Source: Parasulfuritortus sp036391875 (lineage in GTDB: Bacteria; Pseudomonadota; Gammaproteobacteria; Burkholderiales; Thiobacillaceae). From it: a stretch of 64,000 bases of DNA. The notes beneath the pieces were generated by a model, which was given only the letters and a program-made list of their open reading frames with translations, did not search any database and was not told the DNA's origin. Location: positions 22,730 to 86,729 of the forward strand of contig DASVZA010000023.1 in the NCBI GenBank assembly GCA_036391875.1. The letters run 5' to 3'. Made by a program: the position numbers and the translations under genes. Below are positions 1 to 8,925 of this stretch, one piece after another; the stretch's first letter is position 1, and every line of letters starts with the position of its first letter.

Positions 1-742
1 CGGCGAAGCGCTCGGCCAGGCCGGCGCCGTTGGCCAGTGCCGGAGCGCGCTGGCGGACGCGTTCGCGGGTGTGCAGGCGCAGCGAGAGCTGCTGGGTCAA
101 CAGTTCGTCGAACTTGATCCGGCGCCAGGCCGGGTGGTCGCGGTTCTCCAACGCGGCGAGGCTGTCTTCCGGCAGGGGGCCGTGCAGTCGCCGGACCGCA
201 GTTTCGAAGTCGGGCAGCGCCAGCCGGGCGAGCAATCGCTCGGACAGGGTGTCGCCCAGATCGGCACTTTTCAGGACGGCCGCCACCGCCTTCTGGATGC
301 GGCCCTGGGCCAGGCCGGCCACCGTTGGATAGATCGGGGTCAGCCGGTCCGGCAGCGGCGTATCCGGATTCACCACCCGCCAGCGCGGGTGCACCATCTC
401 GGCGCCGAAGAATCCGGGCCGGACCTCGCCGTACAGGCGCAGGCGGACACCAGGTTTGAGGCTGGCCTGCTGGCTGGGATAGAAGTTCAGCATGCGCAGG
501 TGGAAGGGCGCGTCTGTGCCGGTCTCGGTCAGGTTGGCCAGCAGTTGCCGGCGGGGCCGGAAGACGACTTCGGCGTGGCTGACGGTGCCTTCCACCAGCA
601 CGGCTTGCCCGGGCCGGGCATCGCGCAGCAGGGTCAGCCGGGTCTCGTCCTCGTAGCGTAGCGGCAGATGCAGGATCAGCGCTTCGGCCGTCCTCAGGCC
701 GAGCTTTTCGTGTACCGGCGATTCCCTGGTCGTCCTGGCCAT
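1..742 (-). CDS. recG: ATP-dependent DNA helicase RecG (5' part, cut by window start)
   Basis: RecG is the branch-migration helicase that remodels stalled replication forks and Holliday junctions. Only about 247 N-terminal residues are inside the window, covering the wedge/OB region; the helicase motifs lie beyond base 1. Seen in the translation: HLPLRYEDET near residue 25, the stretch TPIYPTVAGLAQGRIQKAV, and KFDELLTQQLSLRL, all typical of the RecG wedge. The ATG at 742 is the first start codon in a frame that stays open further upstream, and its Shine-Dalgarno is weak. It lies 16 bases after the stop of the GGDEF-EAL gene, so the two are probably co-transcribed. Compared with E. coli RecG the N-terminus looks about 20 residues shorter, so the true start could differ. 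Confidence 0.9.
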   Translation of the reverse strand, partial: MARTTRESPVHEKLGLRTAEALILHLPLRYEDETRLTLLRDARPGQAVLVEGTVSHAEVVFRPRRQLLANLTETGTDAPFHLRMLNFYPSQQASLKPGVRLRLYGEVRPGFFGAEMVHPRWRVVNPDTPLPDRLTPIYPTVAGLAQGRIQKAVAAVLKSADLGDTLSERLLARLALPDFETAVRRLHGPLPEDSLAALENRDHPAWRRIKFDELLTQQLSLRLHTRERVRQRAPALANGAGLAERFA

Positions 743-758
743 GGCCTGCCCGGCGCGG

Positions 759-2882
759 TCAATGCTTCCTGGCCACCACGGCCTGCAGCTTGCCCAGCTT
801 TTCCAGTATCTGGTCTTTCAGCAGCAGCAGGTCGTGTAGCAGATGGCGCGCTTCCTCGACATGGCCTTGCCGGCGCAGCCGGACGATTTCGTTGCCCAGC
901 CGATGGACGTCGTGGTGCACTTTTTCGATTTCGCGGAACTTCTCCAGGTGGCCATAGCGGGCGAGACCATGGCCGTAATACCAGCTGCCGAAGCGGCATT
1001 GGTGGTGGTCGGCCAGTTCGGGCTGGCTGAGATGCAGGCCGCTGCCCTCGACGTTCATGGCGATGCGGTGGACCCACTTGAGATGGTCGTACTGGGCAAC
1101 CAGAAGCGGAAAGTCGACCATTTCCCAGTCGGTGTCGGCCCACAAGGCCCATTGCGGATCGGGCCGGAAGGCCCCGACCCAGGCCGGGATGGCATCGGCC
1201 GGCATGGGCCGGGCGATGCCGTAGCCCTGAGCCAGGTCGCAGCCCAGGCGCATGAGCAGCACGCCCTGTTCCGGCTTCTCCACGCCTTCCGCCACCACCG
1301 TCCGGCGGAAGGCCGAGGCCAGGCCGATGACGCCTTCGACCAGGGCGAGGTCGTCGCTTTCGTCGAGTATGTGGCGGATGAAGGACTGGTCGATCTTCAG
1401 AATCTCGGCCGGAATTTCCTTCAGGTAGGTGAGCGAGGCGTAGCCGGTGCCGAAGTCGTCCAGGCTGAAGCGGATGCCCATGGCCTCGCAGGTCTTGATC
1501 ACGTCGTGGACGTGGGCGGTGTTGGCGATGGCCGATGATTCCAGGATTTCGAATTCCAGCGTGCCGTCCGGCAGGTTGGGGTAGTCGGCCTGGCAGCGCT
1601 GCACGCAGTCGACGAAATCCTCGCGCAGCAGCTGGCGGGCGGCGATGTTGACGCTGACGCTGAGGTCGAGCCCCTGGGCGCGCCATTGTGTGACCTGGGC
1701 CAGTGCCCGGCGGGTGACCCATTTGCCGATGTCGAGGATCAGTTCGTCGTGCTCGACATGGGGCAGGAATTCGCCCGGCATCACCAGGCCGCGTTCCGGA
1801 TGGTTCCAGCGCAGCAGGGCCTCGACGCCGATGATCTTGCCGTTGCGCAGGTTCACCTTGGGCTGGTAGTGCAGGGTCAGCTCGTCGTTGGTCAGCGCGG
1901 TCTTGAGCCGTTCCAGCAGTTGGCGTCGGGTATGGGCCTGCTGGTCCCGCTCGGCATCGAACAGGTGGTAGCGGTTGCGGCCGAATTCCTTGGCCTGGTA
2001 CATGGCCTGGTCGGCGTGGCGGATCAGGGTCTCCGGATCGACCGCGTCGAAGGGGTAGACGGTGACGCCCAGGCTGGCCGTGACCGCAATCTCCCGGCCG
2101 TCGATCTCGCAGGGCAGGGCGGTCAGGTTGATGATGCGGTTGGCGATGTTTTCCAGCGCGTCCATGTGCGGCAGGCCGGTGGCGATGATCACGAACTCGT
2201 CGCCGCCGACCCGGGCCACGGTGTCCTCTGGGCGCCGTCCTTCGGCGCCGGCCCGGGCGACCGTGTCGCCGGCCCGCAGCGCCTGGCTCAGGCGCTGGGC
2301 GATCTTGCGCAGCAGGCGGTCGCCGAACGGGTGGCCGTAACGGTTGTTGATCTTCTTGAAGTTGTCCAGATCCATCAGGATGACCGCCACCAGCAGGTTG
2401 CTGCGCTTGGCCTGGGCGAGGGTCTGCTGCAGGCGGTCGATCAGCAGGATGCGGTTGGGCAGGTCGGTCAGGGCGTCGATATGGGCCAGTTGCGGCTGCC
2501 CGGCCGCGTCGACGCCGGCGCAGGGCGAGAAGGAAAAGATGAACTGGCCATCGGCCGGCGCGCCGTCGGATACGGCGGCGATGTTGAGCGAGATCTGCAT
2601 CTTTTCGCCGGTCTTGCAGGTGCATTGCAGCGCACCGCTCCAGCGGCCGCGGGTCGTGGCGATCCGGCACAGTTCGGCCAGGGTGGTCTCCTCCTCCTTG
2701 GGCACCGGCCGGATGAGGTCGATGTGGCGCCCCAGCATCTGTTCGCTCTGGTAGCCGGTGAGTTCGGCGAAACGGCGGTTGACCTGGCGGATGCGTAGAT
2801 CCGCGTCGGTGATGGCGATGGCGTCGTGGCTGCATTGCAGCAACCCGATCAGGAGCGGCGGTAATTGTGCGGGCGGAGCCAA
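759..2882 (-). CDS. PAS-GGDEF-EAL-CZB cyclic-di-GMP signalling protein
   Basis: Predicted to make and/or break cyclic di-GMP under control of a sensory PAS domain and a zinc-binding CZB domain. Domains in order over 707 residues: PAS about 8-120, GGDEF about 135-310 with an intact GGDEF at 226-230, EAL about 325-565 with EAL at 354-356 and DDFGTGY near 475, and CZB about 595-665. The CZB ligands fit H600, C629, H656 and H660, with the H-x3-H spacing of DgcZ-type domains. No membrane segment is seen. A 14-residue insert before GGDEF duplicates DTVAR and yields two RxxD candidates (RAGD 203-206 and RPED 217-220). The usual ND of the cyclase is NN at 179-180. The start is a TTG codon at 2882; the frame is open further upstream, so the start is uncertain. 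It sits between spoT and recG on the same strand. Confidence 0.88.
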   Translation of the reverse strand: MAPPAQLPPLLIGLLQCSHDAIAITDADLRIRQVNRRFAELTGYQSEQMLGRHIDLIRPVPKEEETTLAELCRIATTRGRWSGALQCTCKTGEKMQISLNIAAVSDGAPADGQFIFSFSPCAGVDAAGQPQLAHIDALTDLPNRILLIDRLQQTLAQAKRSNLLVAVILMDLDNFKKINNRYGHPFGDRLLRKIAQRLSQALRAGDTVARAGAEGRRPEDTVARVGGDEFVIIATGLPHMDALENIANRIINLTALPCEIDGREIAVTASLGVTVYPFDAVDPETLIRHADQAMYQAKEFGRNRYHLFDAERDQQAHTRRQLLERLKTALTNDELTLHYQPKVNLRNGKIIGVEALLRWNHPERGLVMPGEFLPHVEHDELILDIGKWVTRRALAQVTQWRAQGLDLSVSVNIAARQLLREDFVDCVQRCQADYPNLPDGTLEFEILESSAIANTAHVHDVIKTCEAMGIRFSLDDFGTGYASLTYLKEIPAEILKIDQSFIRHILDESDDLALVEGVIGLASAFRRTVVAEGVEKPEQGVLLMRLGCDLAQGYGIARPMPADAIPAWVGAFRPDPQWALWADTDWEMVDFPLLVAQYDHLKWVHRIAMNVEGSGLHLSQPELADHHQCRFGSWYYGHGLARYGHLEKFREIEKVHHDVHRLGNEIVRLRRQGHVEEARHLLHDLLLLKDQILEKLGKLQAVVARKH

Positions 2883-2976
2883 AATAAACGGGTGGATTGC
2901 TAATTTGCTGGGTTGGGCCGGACTCCGCGCAATTTAACACAAGGCGGCGATCGGCAGACCCTGTTGCCGGGATGGC

Positions 2977-5181
2977 TTAGATGACGTTGGCGGTGCGGCC
3001 CATGTGGCTGCCCTTCAGCCGGGTGATGCGGGTGACTTCGGGCAGGCCGCGCAAGGCACGCATCAGGCGCGACAGGTGGACCCGGTTCTGGACCTGGACC
3101 GTGAAGTAGAGGTGGGTGTAGTTGCCGCTTTCCTCTTCCATGTGCACGTCGTCGATGTTGGAGCCCTCGGCGGCGATGGAGGCCGCCACCTTGGCCAGCA
3201 CGCCACGGTTGTTGGCCACGGTGATGCGGATGCTGACGTCGAAGGTCTTGTCCAGGTCCTGCTCCCATTCGACGTCGACCCACTTGTCCGGGTCCTCGCG
3301 GTAGTGCTTGACCTGGGGACAGTCGTGGGTGTGGATGATGAGGCCCTGTTCCTTCTTGATCTGGCCGATGATGGGGTCGCCCGGTATCGGCCGGCAGCAC
3401 TTGGCCAGGCGCACCGCCACGCCTTCCGAGCCGCGGATCAGCAGCGGGCCGGTGGCGCGCTGGACGTCCTCGCCTTCCTTGGCGAGCAGCTGGCGGGCCA
3501 CCATCATGCCCAGTTTCTTGCCCAGGCCGATCTCCACCAGGATGTCGCCTTTGCTGCGGTTGTTGAGCTTGGTCAGCTGTTCCCAGCGGCTGTCGTCGAC
3601 CTCCGCCGGGTCCACGCCCAGGCCGCGCAGGGCCTGGTTGAGCAGTTGCTGGCCGAGCATTTCGGACTCGTGCTGATGGACGTGCTTGAGTGCGCTGCGG
3701 ATGTGGGCGCGGGCCTTGCCGGTGACCGCGAAGTGGATCCAGGCCGGATTGGGCCGGGCCGATTCGGTGGTGATGATCTCGACCCGGTCGCCGTTCTTGA
3801 GCGGCGTGGAGAGCGGCATGTAGTCGCCGTTGATGCGGGCCGCGACGCAGTGGTTGCCGATGTCGGTGTGGACGTTGTAGGCAAAGTCGATGGCGGTCGC
3901 CTCGCGGGGCAGGGCCATGATCTTTCCCTTGGGCGTGAAGACGTAGACCTCGTCCGGGAACAGGTCGACCTTGATGTGCTCCAGGAATTCGACCGAGTCG
4001 CGGCTGTCGGCCTGGATGTCGAGCAGGCTCTGCAGCCACTGGTGGGCCATGCGCTGGGCCTCGGTCAGCTCGGCGCTGCCGGTCTTGTACAGCCAGTGCG
4101 AGGCCACGCCTTCCTCGGCCAGGCGGTTCATCTCCTTGGTCCGGATCTGGATCTCGACCGGCGTGCCGAACGGCCCGAACAGGGTGGAATGCAGCGACTG
4201 GTAGCCGTTCGCCTTGGGGATGGCGATGTAGTCCTTGATCTTGCCCGGGATGGGTTTGTACAGGCCGTGCAGGGCGCCCAGGGCCAGGTAGCAGGTGGGA
4301 ATGTCCTCGACGATGACCCGGAAGCCGTAGATGTCGAACACCTCGGTGAAGGCCAGGTGCTTCTCCTGCATCTTGCGGTAGATGCTGTAGAGGTGCTTCT
4401 CGCGGCCGTAGACCTCGGCCCGGATGCCACTGTTCTCCAGCTTGGTGCGGATCGCCTGGTTGATCTTCTCGACCACTTCGCGGCGGTCGACCCGGGAGGC
4501 GGCGATGGCCTTCTCCAGCACTCGGTAGCGGGTCGGGTGCATGTTCTGGAAGGCCAGTTCCTGCAGTTCGTGGAAGACCACGTTGAGGCCCAGGCGGTTG
4601 GCGATCGGGGCGTAGATGTCGAGCGTCTCCTGGGCGATGCGCTGGCGCTGCTCCAGGCTCATGTGCTCCAGGGTCTGCATGTTGTGCCAGCGGTCGGCCA
4701 GCTTGATCAGGATGACCCGGACGTCGCGCGCCATGGCCAAGAGCATCTTGCGGAAGTTCTCGGCCTGGGCGTGCTTCTTGCTCTCGAACTGGATCTGGTC
4801 CAGCTTGGTGACGCCATCGACCAGGTCGGCGATGGCCTCGCCGAAATTCGAGCGGATGTCTTCCCGGCTGACCCCGGTGTCCTCGACCACGTCGTGCAGC
4901 AGCGCGGCGGCCAGGGTCTGCACGTCCATGTGCCAGCCGGCCAGGGTTTCGGCCACGGCCAGGGGATGGGTGATGTAGGGTTCGCCGCCCTTGCGGAACT
5001 GGCCCTCGTGGGCGTGGGCGCTGAAGGCCAGGGCCTTGGCCAGGATCTCGGTTTCGTCCGGCTTCAAGTAGGGGGCGATGGTCGCCGCATCGTCGGGAGT
5101 CGGCGTACCGCTGCGGGGCGCACTGTCCCGTGCCTTGGCGTGCACGGGATGGGGGTGTGGGGCCTGGGCCTGCGATGTCAT
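2977..5181 (-). CDS. spoT: Bifunctional (p)ppGpp synthetase/hydrolase
   Basis: RelA/SpoT homologue controlling the stringent-response alarmone (p)ppGpp. The 734-residue protein shows the HD hydrolase domain (LLHDVVEDTG, LADRWHNMQTL), the synthetase domain (KIKDYIAIPKANGYQSLHST), a TGS domain (VYVFTPKGKIMALP region) and a C-terminal ACT domain. The intact HD motif and the KIKD rather than EXDD motif argue for a SpoT-type bifunctional enzyme. Many homologues have DRLHNM or DRTHNM where this protein has DRWHNM. I chose ATG 5181 rather than an upstream in-frame start because GGAG lies 7 bases before it and it then begins 22 bases after the rpoZ stop. The order gmk-rpoZ-spoT is conserved in proteobacteria. 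Confidence 0.95.
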   Translation of the reverse strand: MTSQAQAPHPHPVHAKARDSAPRSGTPTPDDAATIAPYLKPDETEILAKALAFSAHAHEGQFRKGGEPYITHPLAVAETLAGWHMDVQTLAAALLHDVVEDTGVSREDIRSNFGEAIADLVDGVTKLDQIQFESKKHAQAENFRKMLLAMARDVRVILIKLADRWHNMQTLEHMSLEQRQRIAQETLDIYAPIANRLGLNVVFHELQELAFQNMHPTRYRVLEKAIAASRVDRREVVEKINQAIRTKLENSGIRAEVYGREKHLYSIYRKMQEKHLAFTEVFDIYGFRVIVEDIPTCYLALGALHGLYKPIPGKIKDYIAIPKANGYQSLHSTLFGPFGTPVEIQIRTKEMNRLAEEGVASHWLYKTGSAELTEAQRMAHQWLQSLLDIQADSRDSVEFLEHIKVDLFPDEVYVFTPKGKIMALPREATAIDFAYNVHTDIGNHCVAARINGDYMPLSTPLKNGDRVEIITTESARPNPAWIHFAVTGKARAHIRSALKHVHQHESEMLGQQLLNQALRGLGVDPAEVDDSRWEQLTKLNNRSKGDILVEIGLGKKLGMMVARQLLAKEGEDVQRATGPLLIRGSEGVAVRLAKCCRPIPGDPIIGQIKKEQGLIIHTHDCPQVKHYREDPDKWVDVEWEQDLDKTFDVSIRITVANNRGVLAKVAASIAAEGSNIDDVHMEEESGNYTHLYFTVQVQNRVHLSRLMRALRGLPEVTRITRLKGSHMGRTANVI

Positions 5182-5203
5182 GGCAAGCTCCAGGTCACGC
5201 GGG

Positions 5204-5410
5204 TCAGGCGTGGTACTTGGCCAGAATTTCCGCGCCCACCAGACCTTCGGCAATCTCGCGCAGGGCGATGACGGCCGGCTTGTCCTTGTCGGAGCCGAGC
5301 TTGGGCGTGGCGCCGACCGAGATCTGGCGGGCGCGGGTGGCGGCGGCCAGGGTCATTTCAAAACGGTTGGGGATGTGGGCGATGCAGTCGTCGACGGTGA
5401 CGCGGGCCAT
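5204..5410 (-). CDS. rpoZ: DNA-directed RNA polymerase omega subunit
   Basis: The omega subunit helps assemble and stabilise the beta' subunit of RNA polymerase and takes part in ppGpp binding. The 68-residue product begins MARVTVDDCIAHIPNRF and contains the conserved omega core (FEMTLAAATRARQIS, KPAVIALREIAEG). Length is normal for betaproteobacteria. It lies between gmk (88 bases upstream) and spoT (22 bases downstream), the standard setting for this gene, which links the polymerase subunit with the alarmone enzyme in one transcription unit. Confidence 0.95.
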   Translation of the reverse strand: MARVTVDDCIAHIPNRFEMTLAAATRARQISVGATPKLGSDKDKPAVIALREIAEGLVGAEILAKYHA

Positions 5411-5498
5411 GTGGTCTCTCCAGAAAGGCGTTACGGAATGATGTCGATTTTAGCCTGTTCCGGAGCGGAGTGGCAGTTTGTTGCCGATAGCGGTGCCG

Positions 5499-6116
5499 TC
5501 ACTGCGTGCTGAGCAGGTCCTTCATCAGCGGTTCGAGCGCGTGCATCTGGTTGTGGATGCCCAGCCGGCGGGCCCGGACGATGGCCCGGATGTCGGCCAG
5601 CGCGGTCTCGAAATCGTCGTTGACCACCAGGTAGTCGAAGGAATAGGCCTGCGAGATGTCCTCCCGTGCGGCCGCCAGGCGGCGGGCGATGACCTCGGCC
5701 GAATCCTGGCCGCGCCCTTCCAGGCGGCGCTTCAGTTCGGCCAGGGACGGCGGCAGGATGAACAGCGAGAGTGCGGCCGGGAACAGCTTGCGGACCTGGG
5801 CGGCGCCCTGCCAGTCGATTTCCAGCAGCAGGTCGTGGCCGGCGCGGATGCGGTCCTCGATCCAGGGTTGCGAGGTGCCGTAATAGTTGCCGTAGACCTC
5901 GGCGCTTTCCAGGAAATCGCCGCGGTTCAGCATCTCGCGGAACTGGTCGACGCCGACGAAGTGGTAATGGACGCCGTTCTCCTCGCCTGGCCGGGGCTGC
6001 CGGGTGGTGTAGGAAATGGACAGCTGGATGCCCGGATCGGACTCCAGCAGCGCCTTGACCAGGCTGGATTTGCCAGCGCCGGAGGGGGCGGTGACGATGA
6101 ATAGATTGCCGGGCAT
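5499..6116 (-). CDS. gmk: Guanylate kinase
   Basis: Phosphorylates GMP to GDP using ATP, an essential step of guanine nucleotide recycling in the cytoplasm. The 205-residue protein begins MPGNLFIVTAPSGAGKSS, with the P-loop APSGAGKSS at the N-terminus, followed by the GMP-binding segment SISYTTRQPRPGEENGVHYH and the lid region. Length is typical. It follows yicC by 7 bases and precedes rpoZ on the minus strand, so a yicC-gmk-rpoZ-spoT operon is likely. Confidence 0.96.
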   Translation of the reverse strand: MPGNLFIVTAPSGAGKSSLVKALLESDPGIQLSISYTTRQPRPGEENGVHYHFVGVDQFREMLNRGDFLESAEVYGNYYGTSQPWIEDRIRAGHDLLLEIDWQGAAQVRKLFPAALSLFILPPSLAELKRRLEGRGQDSAEVIARRLAAAREDISQAYSFDYLVVNDDFETALADIRAIVRARRLGIHNQMHALEPLMKDLLSTQ

Positions 6117-6123
6117 GTCAGTC

Positions 6124-6996
6124 CTACTCGATGTTCTGGATCTGTTCGCGCATCTGTTCGATGAGCACCTTCATTTCCACCGAGGTCTGGCTGAGCTCCA
6201 TGACCACGGCCTTGGAACCCAGGGTGTTGGCCTCGCGGTTGAGTTCCTGCATCAGGAAGTCGAGCCGCTTGCCGGCGGCGCCGCCCTGCTTGAGCACCCG
6301 TTCGACTTCGTCCAGGTGGGTGGACAGGCGATCCAGCTCCTCGTCGACGTCGATCTTCTGGGCGAACAGGGCGACTTCCTGGTGGATGCGTTCGTGGTCG
6401 GCGCTTTGCAGTATTTCCGCCATCCGCCGGCCGATCTTTTCCCGGAAGGCGGCGACGATGTCGGCGGTCTTCGGCCGCAGCCCGGCGACCAGGGCGCGCA
6501 TGGCCTCGACCCGCTGCATGATGATCGCAGCCAGCTTCGAACCTTCCTGGGCACGGCTGGCGTCGAAATCCTTCAGTGCGGAATCGAGCAGGGCGAGGGC
6601 GGCGGCCTGCATCGCCTCGGCCATGTCGGCGGCTTCGCCCAGCATGCCGGGCCAGCGCAGGATTTCCGCGATGCTGAGCGGCCGTGCCTCGGGGATGACC
6701 CGGCCGATGGCATCGGACAGACTGGCCAGCTGCGCCAGCATGTCGGCGTTGGGTTCGCCCGGCAACTGGCCGCCCTCCTTGGCGGCGAAGTTGACGCGGC
6801 ATTCCAGCTTGCCGCGCTTGACCCGCTCGCTGATGCGTTCCCGGAGGGCGGGCTCCAGGATGCGGAAGTCTTCGGCCATGCGGAAGGACAGGTCCAGGAA
6901 GCGCGAGTTGACTGCCCGCAGTTCCAGGCTGATGGCGCCATTCGGCAGGCTGGCGGAAGCCGCCGCGAAACCGGTCATACTGTTCAAGGAGGCCAC
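6124..6996 (-). CDS. yicC: YicC-family endoribonuclease
   Basis: YicC proteins are RNases linked to stationary-phase fitness and small-RNA turnover in E. coli. The body of about 290 residues shows the N-terminal block MTGFAAAS...LELRAVNSRFLDL and the C-terminal block LDFLMQELNREANTLGSK, both characteristic. I chose the GTG at 6996 because homologues start only a few residues before the SMT motif; ATG 7023 or 7032 would add 9-12 residues and push the gene into the divergent promoter region. It lies immediately upstream of gmk in the same direction, and a divergent kinase gene begins at 7052. Confidence 0.88.
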   Translation of the reverse strand: MASLNSMTGFAAASASLPNGAISLELRAVNSRFLDLSFRMAEDFRILEPALRERISERVKRGKLECRVNFAAKEGGQLPGEPNADMLAQLASLSDAIGRVIPEARPLSIAEILRWPGMLGEAADMAEAMQAAALALLDSALKDFDASRAQEGSKLAAIIMQRVEAMRALVAGLRPKTADIVAAFREKIGRRMAEILQSADHERIHQEVALFAQKIDVDEELDRLSTHLDEVERVLKQGGAAGKRLDFLMQELNREANTLGSKAVVMELSQTSVEMKVLIEQMREQIQNIE

Positions 6997-7051
6997 GTTT
7001 TCGTTATTCTCTCGGTTATGCATCGACGGCACTCATCATACTTGGGCTTGA

Positions 7052-7999
7052 ATGGCCGCTCAAATTCCTGATCCCCTGCCCACCGGCTATCGGTTGGGGG
7101 AATACACCATCGATCGCAAGATCGGCGGCGGCGGCTTCAGCTTGGTCTATCTGGCCTTCGATCCGGCGGGACAGCCGGTCGCCATCAAGGAGTATCTGCC
7201 GGACGGCATGGTGACCCGCGAGACATGCGGTTCGGTCAAACCGATCTCCGAGGAAAAGGAGAAGACCTTCCGCCAGGGCATGCGCTACTTCTTCGATGAA
7301 GGCCGTACCCTGGCCAACATCCGCCATCCCAACGTGGTCGTGGTGGAGAACTTCTTCCGCGCCAACGAAACCGTCTACATGGTGATGAAGTATGAGCGCG
7401 GCAAGACCCTGCAGCGCCATATCGTCGAACTGCGCGACGAGCCGATGCGCGAGGGTTTCATCCGCGGCGTGTTCATCCAACTGCTCAACGGCCTGCGCGA
7501 GATACACGCCAAGCGCCTGCTCCATTTCGACATCAAACCGTCCAACATCTACATCCGCCACGACGGCTCGCCGCTGCTGATCGATTTCGGCGCGGCGCGC
7601 CAGGCGCTGCTGACCGACCAGAAGTACGTGCCCATGTACACTCCCGGATTCGCTGCACCCGAGCAATACAGCCAGCGTGATCGGCTGGGGCCCTGGACCG
7701 ACATCTACGCCGTGGGCGCCAGCATGTACGCCTGCATCGCCAAGCATCCGCCGCCGCCCGCCAACGAAAGGCAGGAGGAGGACAAGATGCAGCCGGCGAC
7801 CAAGGAATATGCCGGGGTGTATTCCGGAGCCTTCCTGGAACTGGTCGACAGCCTGTTGCGCCTCGCCTATACGGACCGCCCGCAAAGCGTCTTTTCCGTG
7901 CAGAAGCGACTGATCGAACTGATGCCCGTGCATGCCCACCAGCCACCGATCAAGCTCTCGCTGCTCGATGTGATCAAGCACAAATTGAGTAAACACTGA
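7052..7999 (+). CDS. Hanks-type serine/threonine protein kinase
   Basis: A soluble 315-residue eukaryotic-type kinase. Seen: glycine loop KIGGGGFSLVY, catalytic lysine in VAIKEYLP, catalytic loop LLHFDIKPSNIYI, DFG in LLIDFGAARQ and APEQY in the activation region. The usual HRD is HFD here, so this is a non-RD kinase by sequence and may not need activation-loop phosphorylation of the classic kind (inference). There is no membrane segment or extracellular sensor domain. The stop codon overlaps the start of the PP2C phosphatase gene by one base (TGATG), so the two are almost certainly translated together as a kinase/phosphatase pair. The substrate cannot be told from sequence. Confidence 0.92.
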   Translation: MAAQIPDPLPTGYRLGEYTIDRKIGGGGFSLVYLAFDPAGQPVAIKEYLPDGMVTRETCGSVKPISEEKEKTFRQGMRYFFDEGRTLANIRHPNVVVVENFFRANETVYMVMKYERGKTLQRHIVELRDEPMREGFIRGVFIQLLNGLREIHAKRLLHFDIKPSNIYIRHDGSPLLIDFGAARQALLTDQKYVPMYTPGFAAPEQYSQRDRLGPWTDIYAVGASMYACIAKHPPPPANERQEEDKMQPATKEYAGVYSGAFLELVDSLLRLAYTDRPQSVFSVQKRLIELMPVHAHQPPIKLSLLDVIKHKLSKH

Positions 8000-8916
8000 T
8001 GAAGTACAGCCTCTACCAGGAAAGCCGCAAGGGCGGACGTCAGGCCAACCAGGACCGGGTCGGACATTCCTATACCCCTGACACCATCGTCATGGTCCTG
8101 GCCGACGGCATGGGCGGTCATGCGCGGGGCGATGTCGCCGCCCAACTGATGGTGGACGTGGTCCTGGGCATGTTCCAGAAGCTGGCCAAGCCGGCACTCG
8201 ACGACATCACCGAATTCCTTCTGGACAGCATCTATACAGCCCACGAGACCATCAACGACTATGCGGCCGAGCACAAGCTGAGGGACATCCCGCGCACCAC
8301 ATGCGTGGTTTGCGTGATCCAGTCCGGCCGCGCCTACTGGGCCCATGTCGGCGATTCTCGCCTCTACCATTTCAGCCGCGACGGCCTGGTCGCCCGCACC
8401 CGGGATCATTCCGCGGTCCAGCATCTGCTCGACGACGGCTTGATCGGCGAAGACGAGGTCAACAGCCATCCGGACCGCAACAAGCTCTACAACAGCGTCG
8501 GCGGCTACACCCTGCCCAACATCGAACTGTCGGCCGGCGTGACTCTGCGCGACGGCGACGTCCTGCTGCTCGGCTCGGATGGCTTCTGGTCGGAGTTCAA
8601 GGACGACGAGATGCTGGCCACGCTGCGGGTGTACTCCCTGAAGCAGTCGCTGATCCAGTTGCTGGACCATGCCGAATACCGAGCCGGCGAGCGGGGCGAC
8701 AATCTGTCCGTGATCGCACTGCGCTGCGGCGACGACATGAAGAATGCCGACCCGGGGATGCTGGGCGGCCTGGGCATGGACGGCTTCACGACCGAACTGC
8801 GGGAACTGGCCGGCAAGGGGCTGGACCGCCAGCCGACCATGAGCGACATCGACATCGACAAGGCCATCGAGGAGATCCGAACGGCCCTGGTGAAACACAA
8901 TCTGGACAAAGACTAA
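7999..8916 (+). CDS. PP2C-family serine/threonine phosphatase
   Basis: A metal-dependent protein phosphatase, probably reversing the action of the kinase encoded one base upstream. The 305-residue protein shows the PP2C motifs ADGMGGHARGD, AHVGDSRLYHF, LGSDGFWSE and RGDNLSVIAL, which supply the aspartates for the binuclear metal centre. About 70 residues after the catalytic core (from MKNADPGMLGG onward) are not obviously part of the fold and end in a charged helix. It is followed after 9 bases by rph, so kinase, phosphatase, rph and rdgB look like one operon. Confidence 0.93.
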   Translation: MKYSLYQESRKGGRQANQDRVGHSYTPDTIVMVLADGMGGHARGDVAAQLMVDVVLGMFQKLAKPALDDITEFLLDSIYTAHETINDYAAEHKLRDIPRTTCVVCVIQSGRAYWAHVGDSRLYHFSRDGLVARTRDHSAVQHLLDDGLIGEDEVNSHPDRNKLYNSVGGYTLPNIELSAGVTLRDGDVLLLGSDGFWSEFKDDEMLATLRVYSLKQSLIQLLDHAEYRAGERGDNLSVIALRCGDDMKNADPGMLGGLGMDGFTTELRELAGKGLDRQPTMSDIDIDKAIEEIRTALVKHNLDKD

Positions 8917-8925
8917 GAGCAGACC

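Noticed and set aside
4681..4720. DRWHNM in place of the more usual DRLHNM in the SpoT HD domain
   Set aside because: The catalytic histidine and aspartates are intact and this position varies among betaproteobacterial SpoT proteins, so it is not evidence of lost hydrolase.
3004..5271. A 755-codon open frame on the plus strand opposite spoT
   Set aside because: It mirrors the GC-rich codon pattern of spoT, is full of Val/Gly/Leu/Asp without any motif, and spoT itself is unambiguous.
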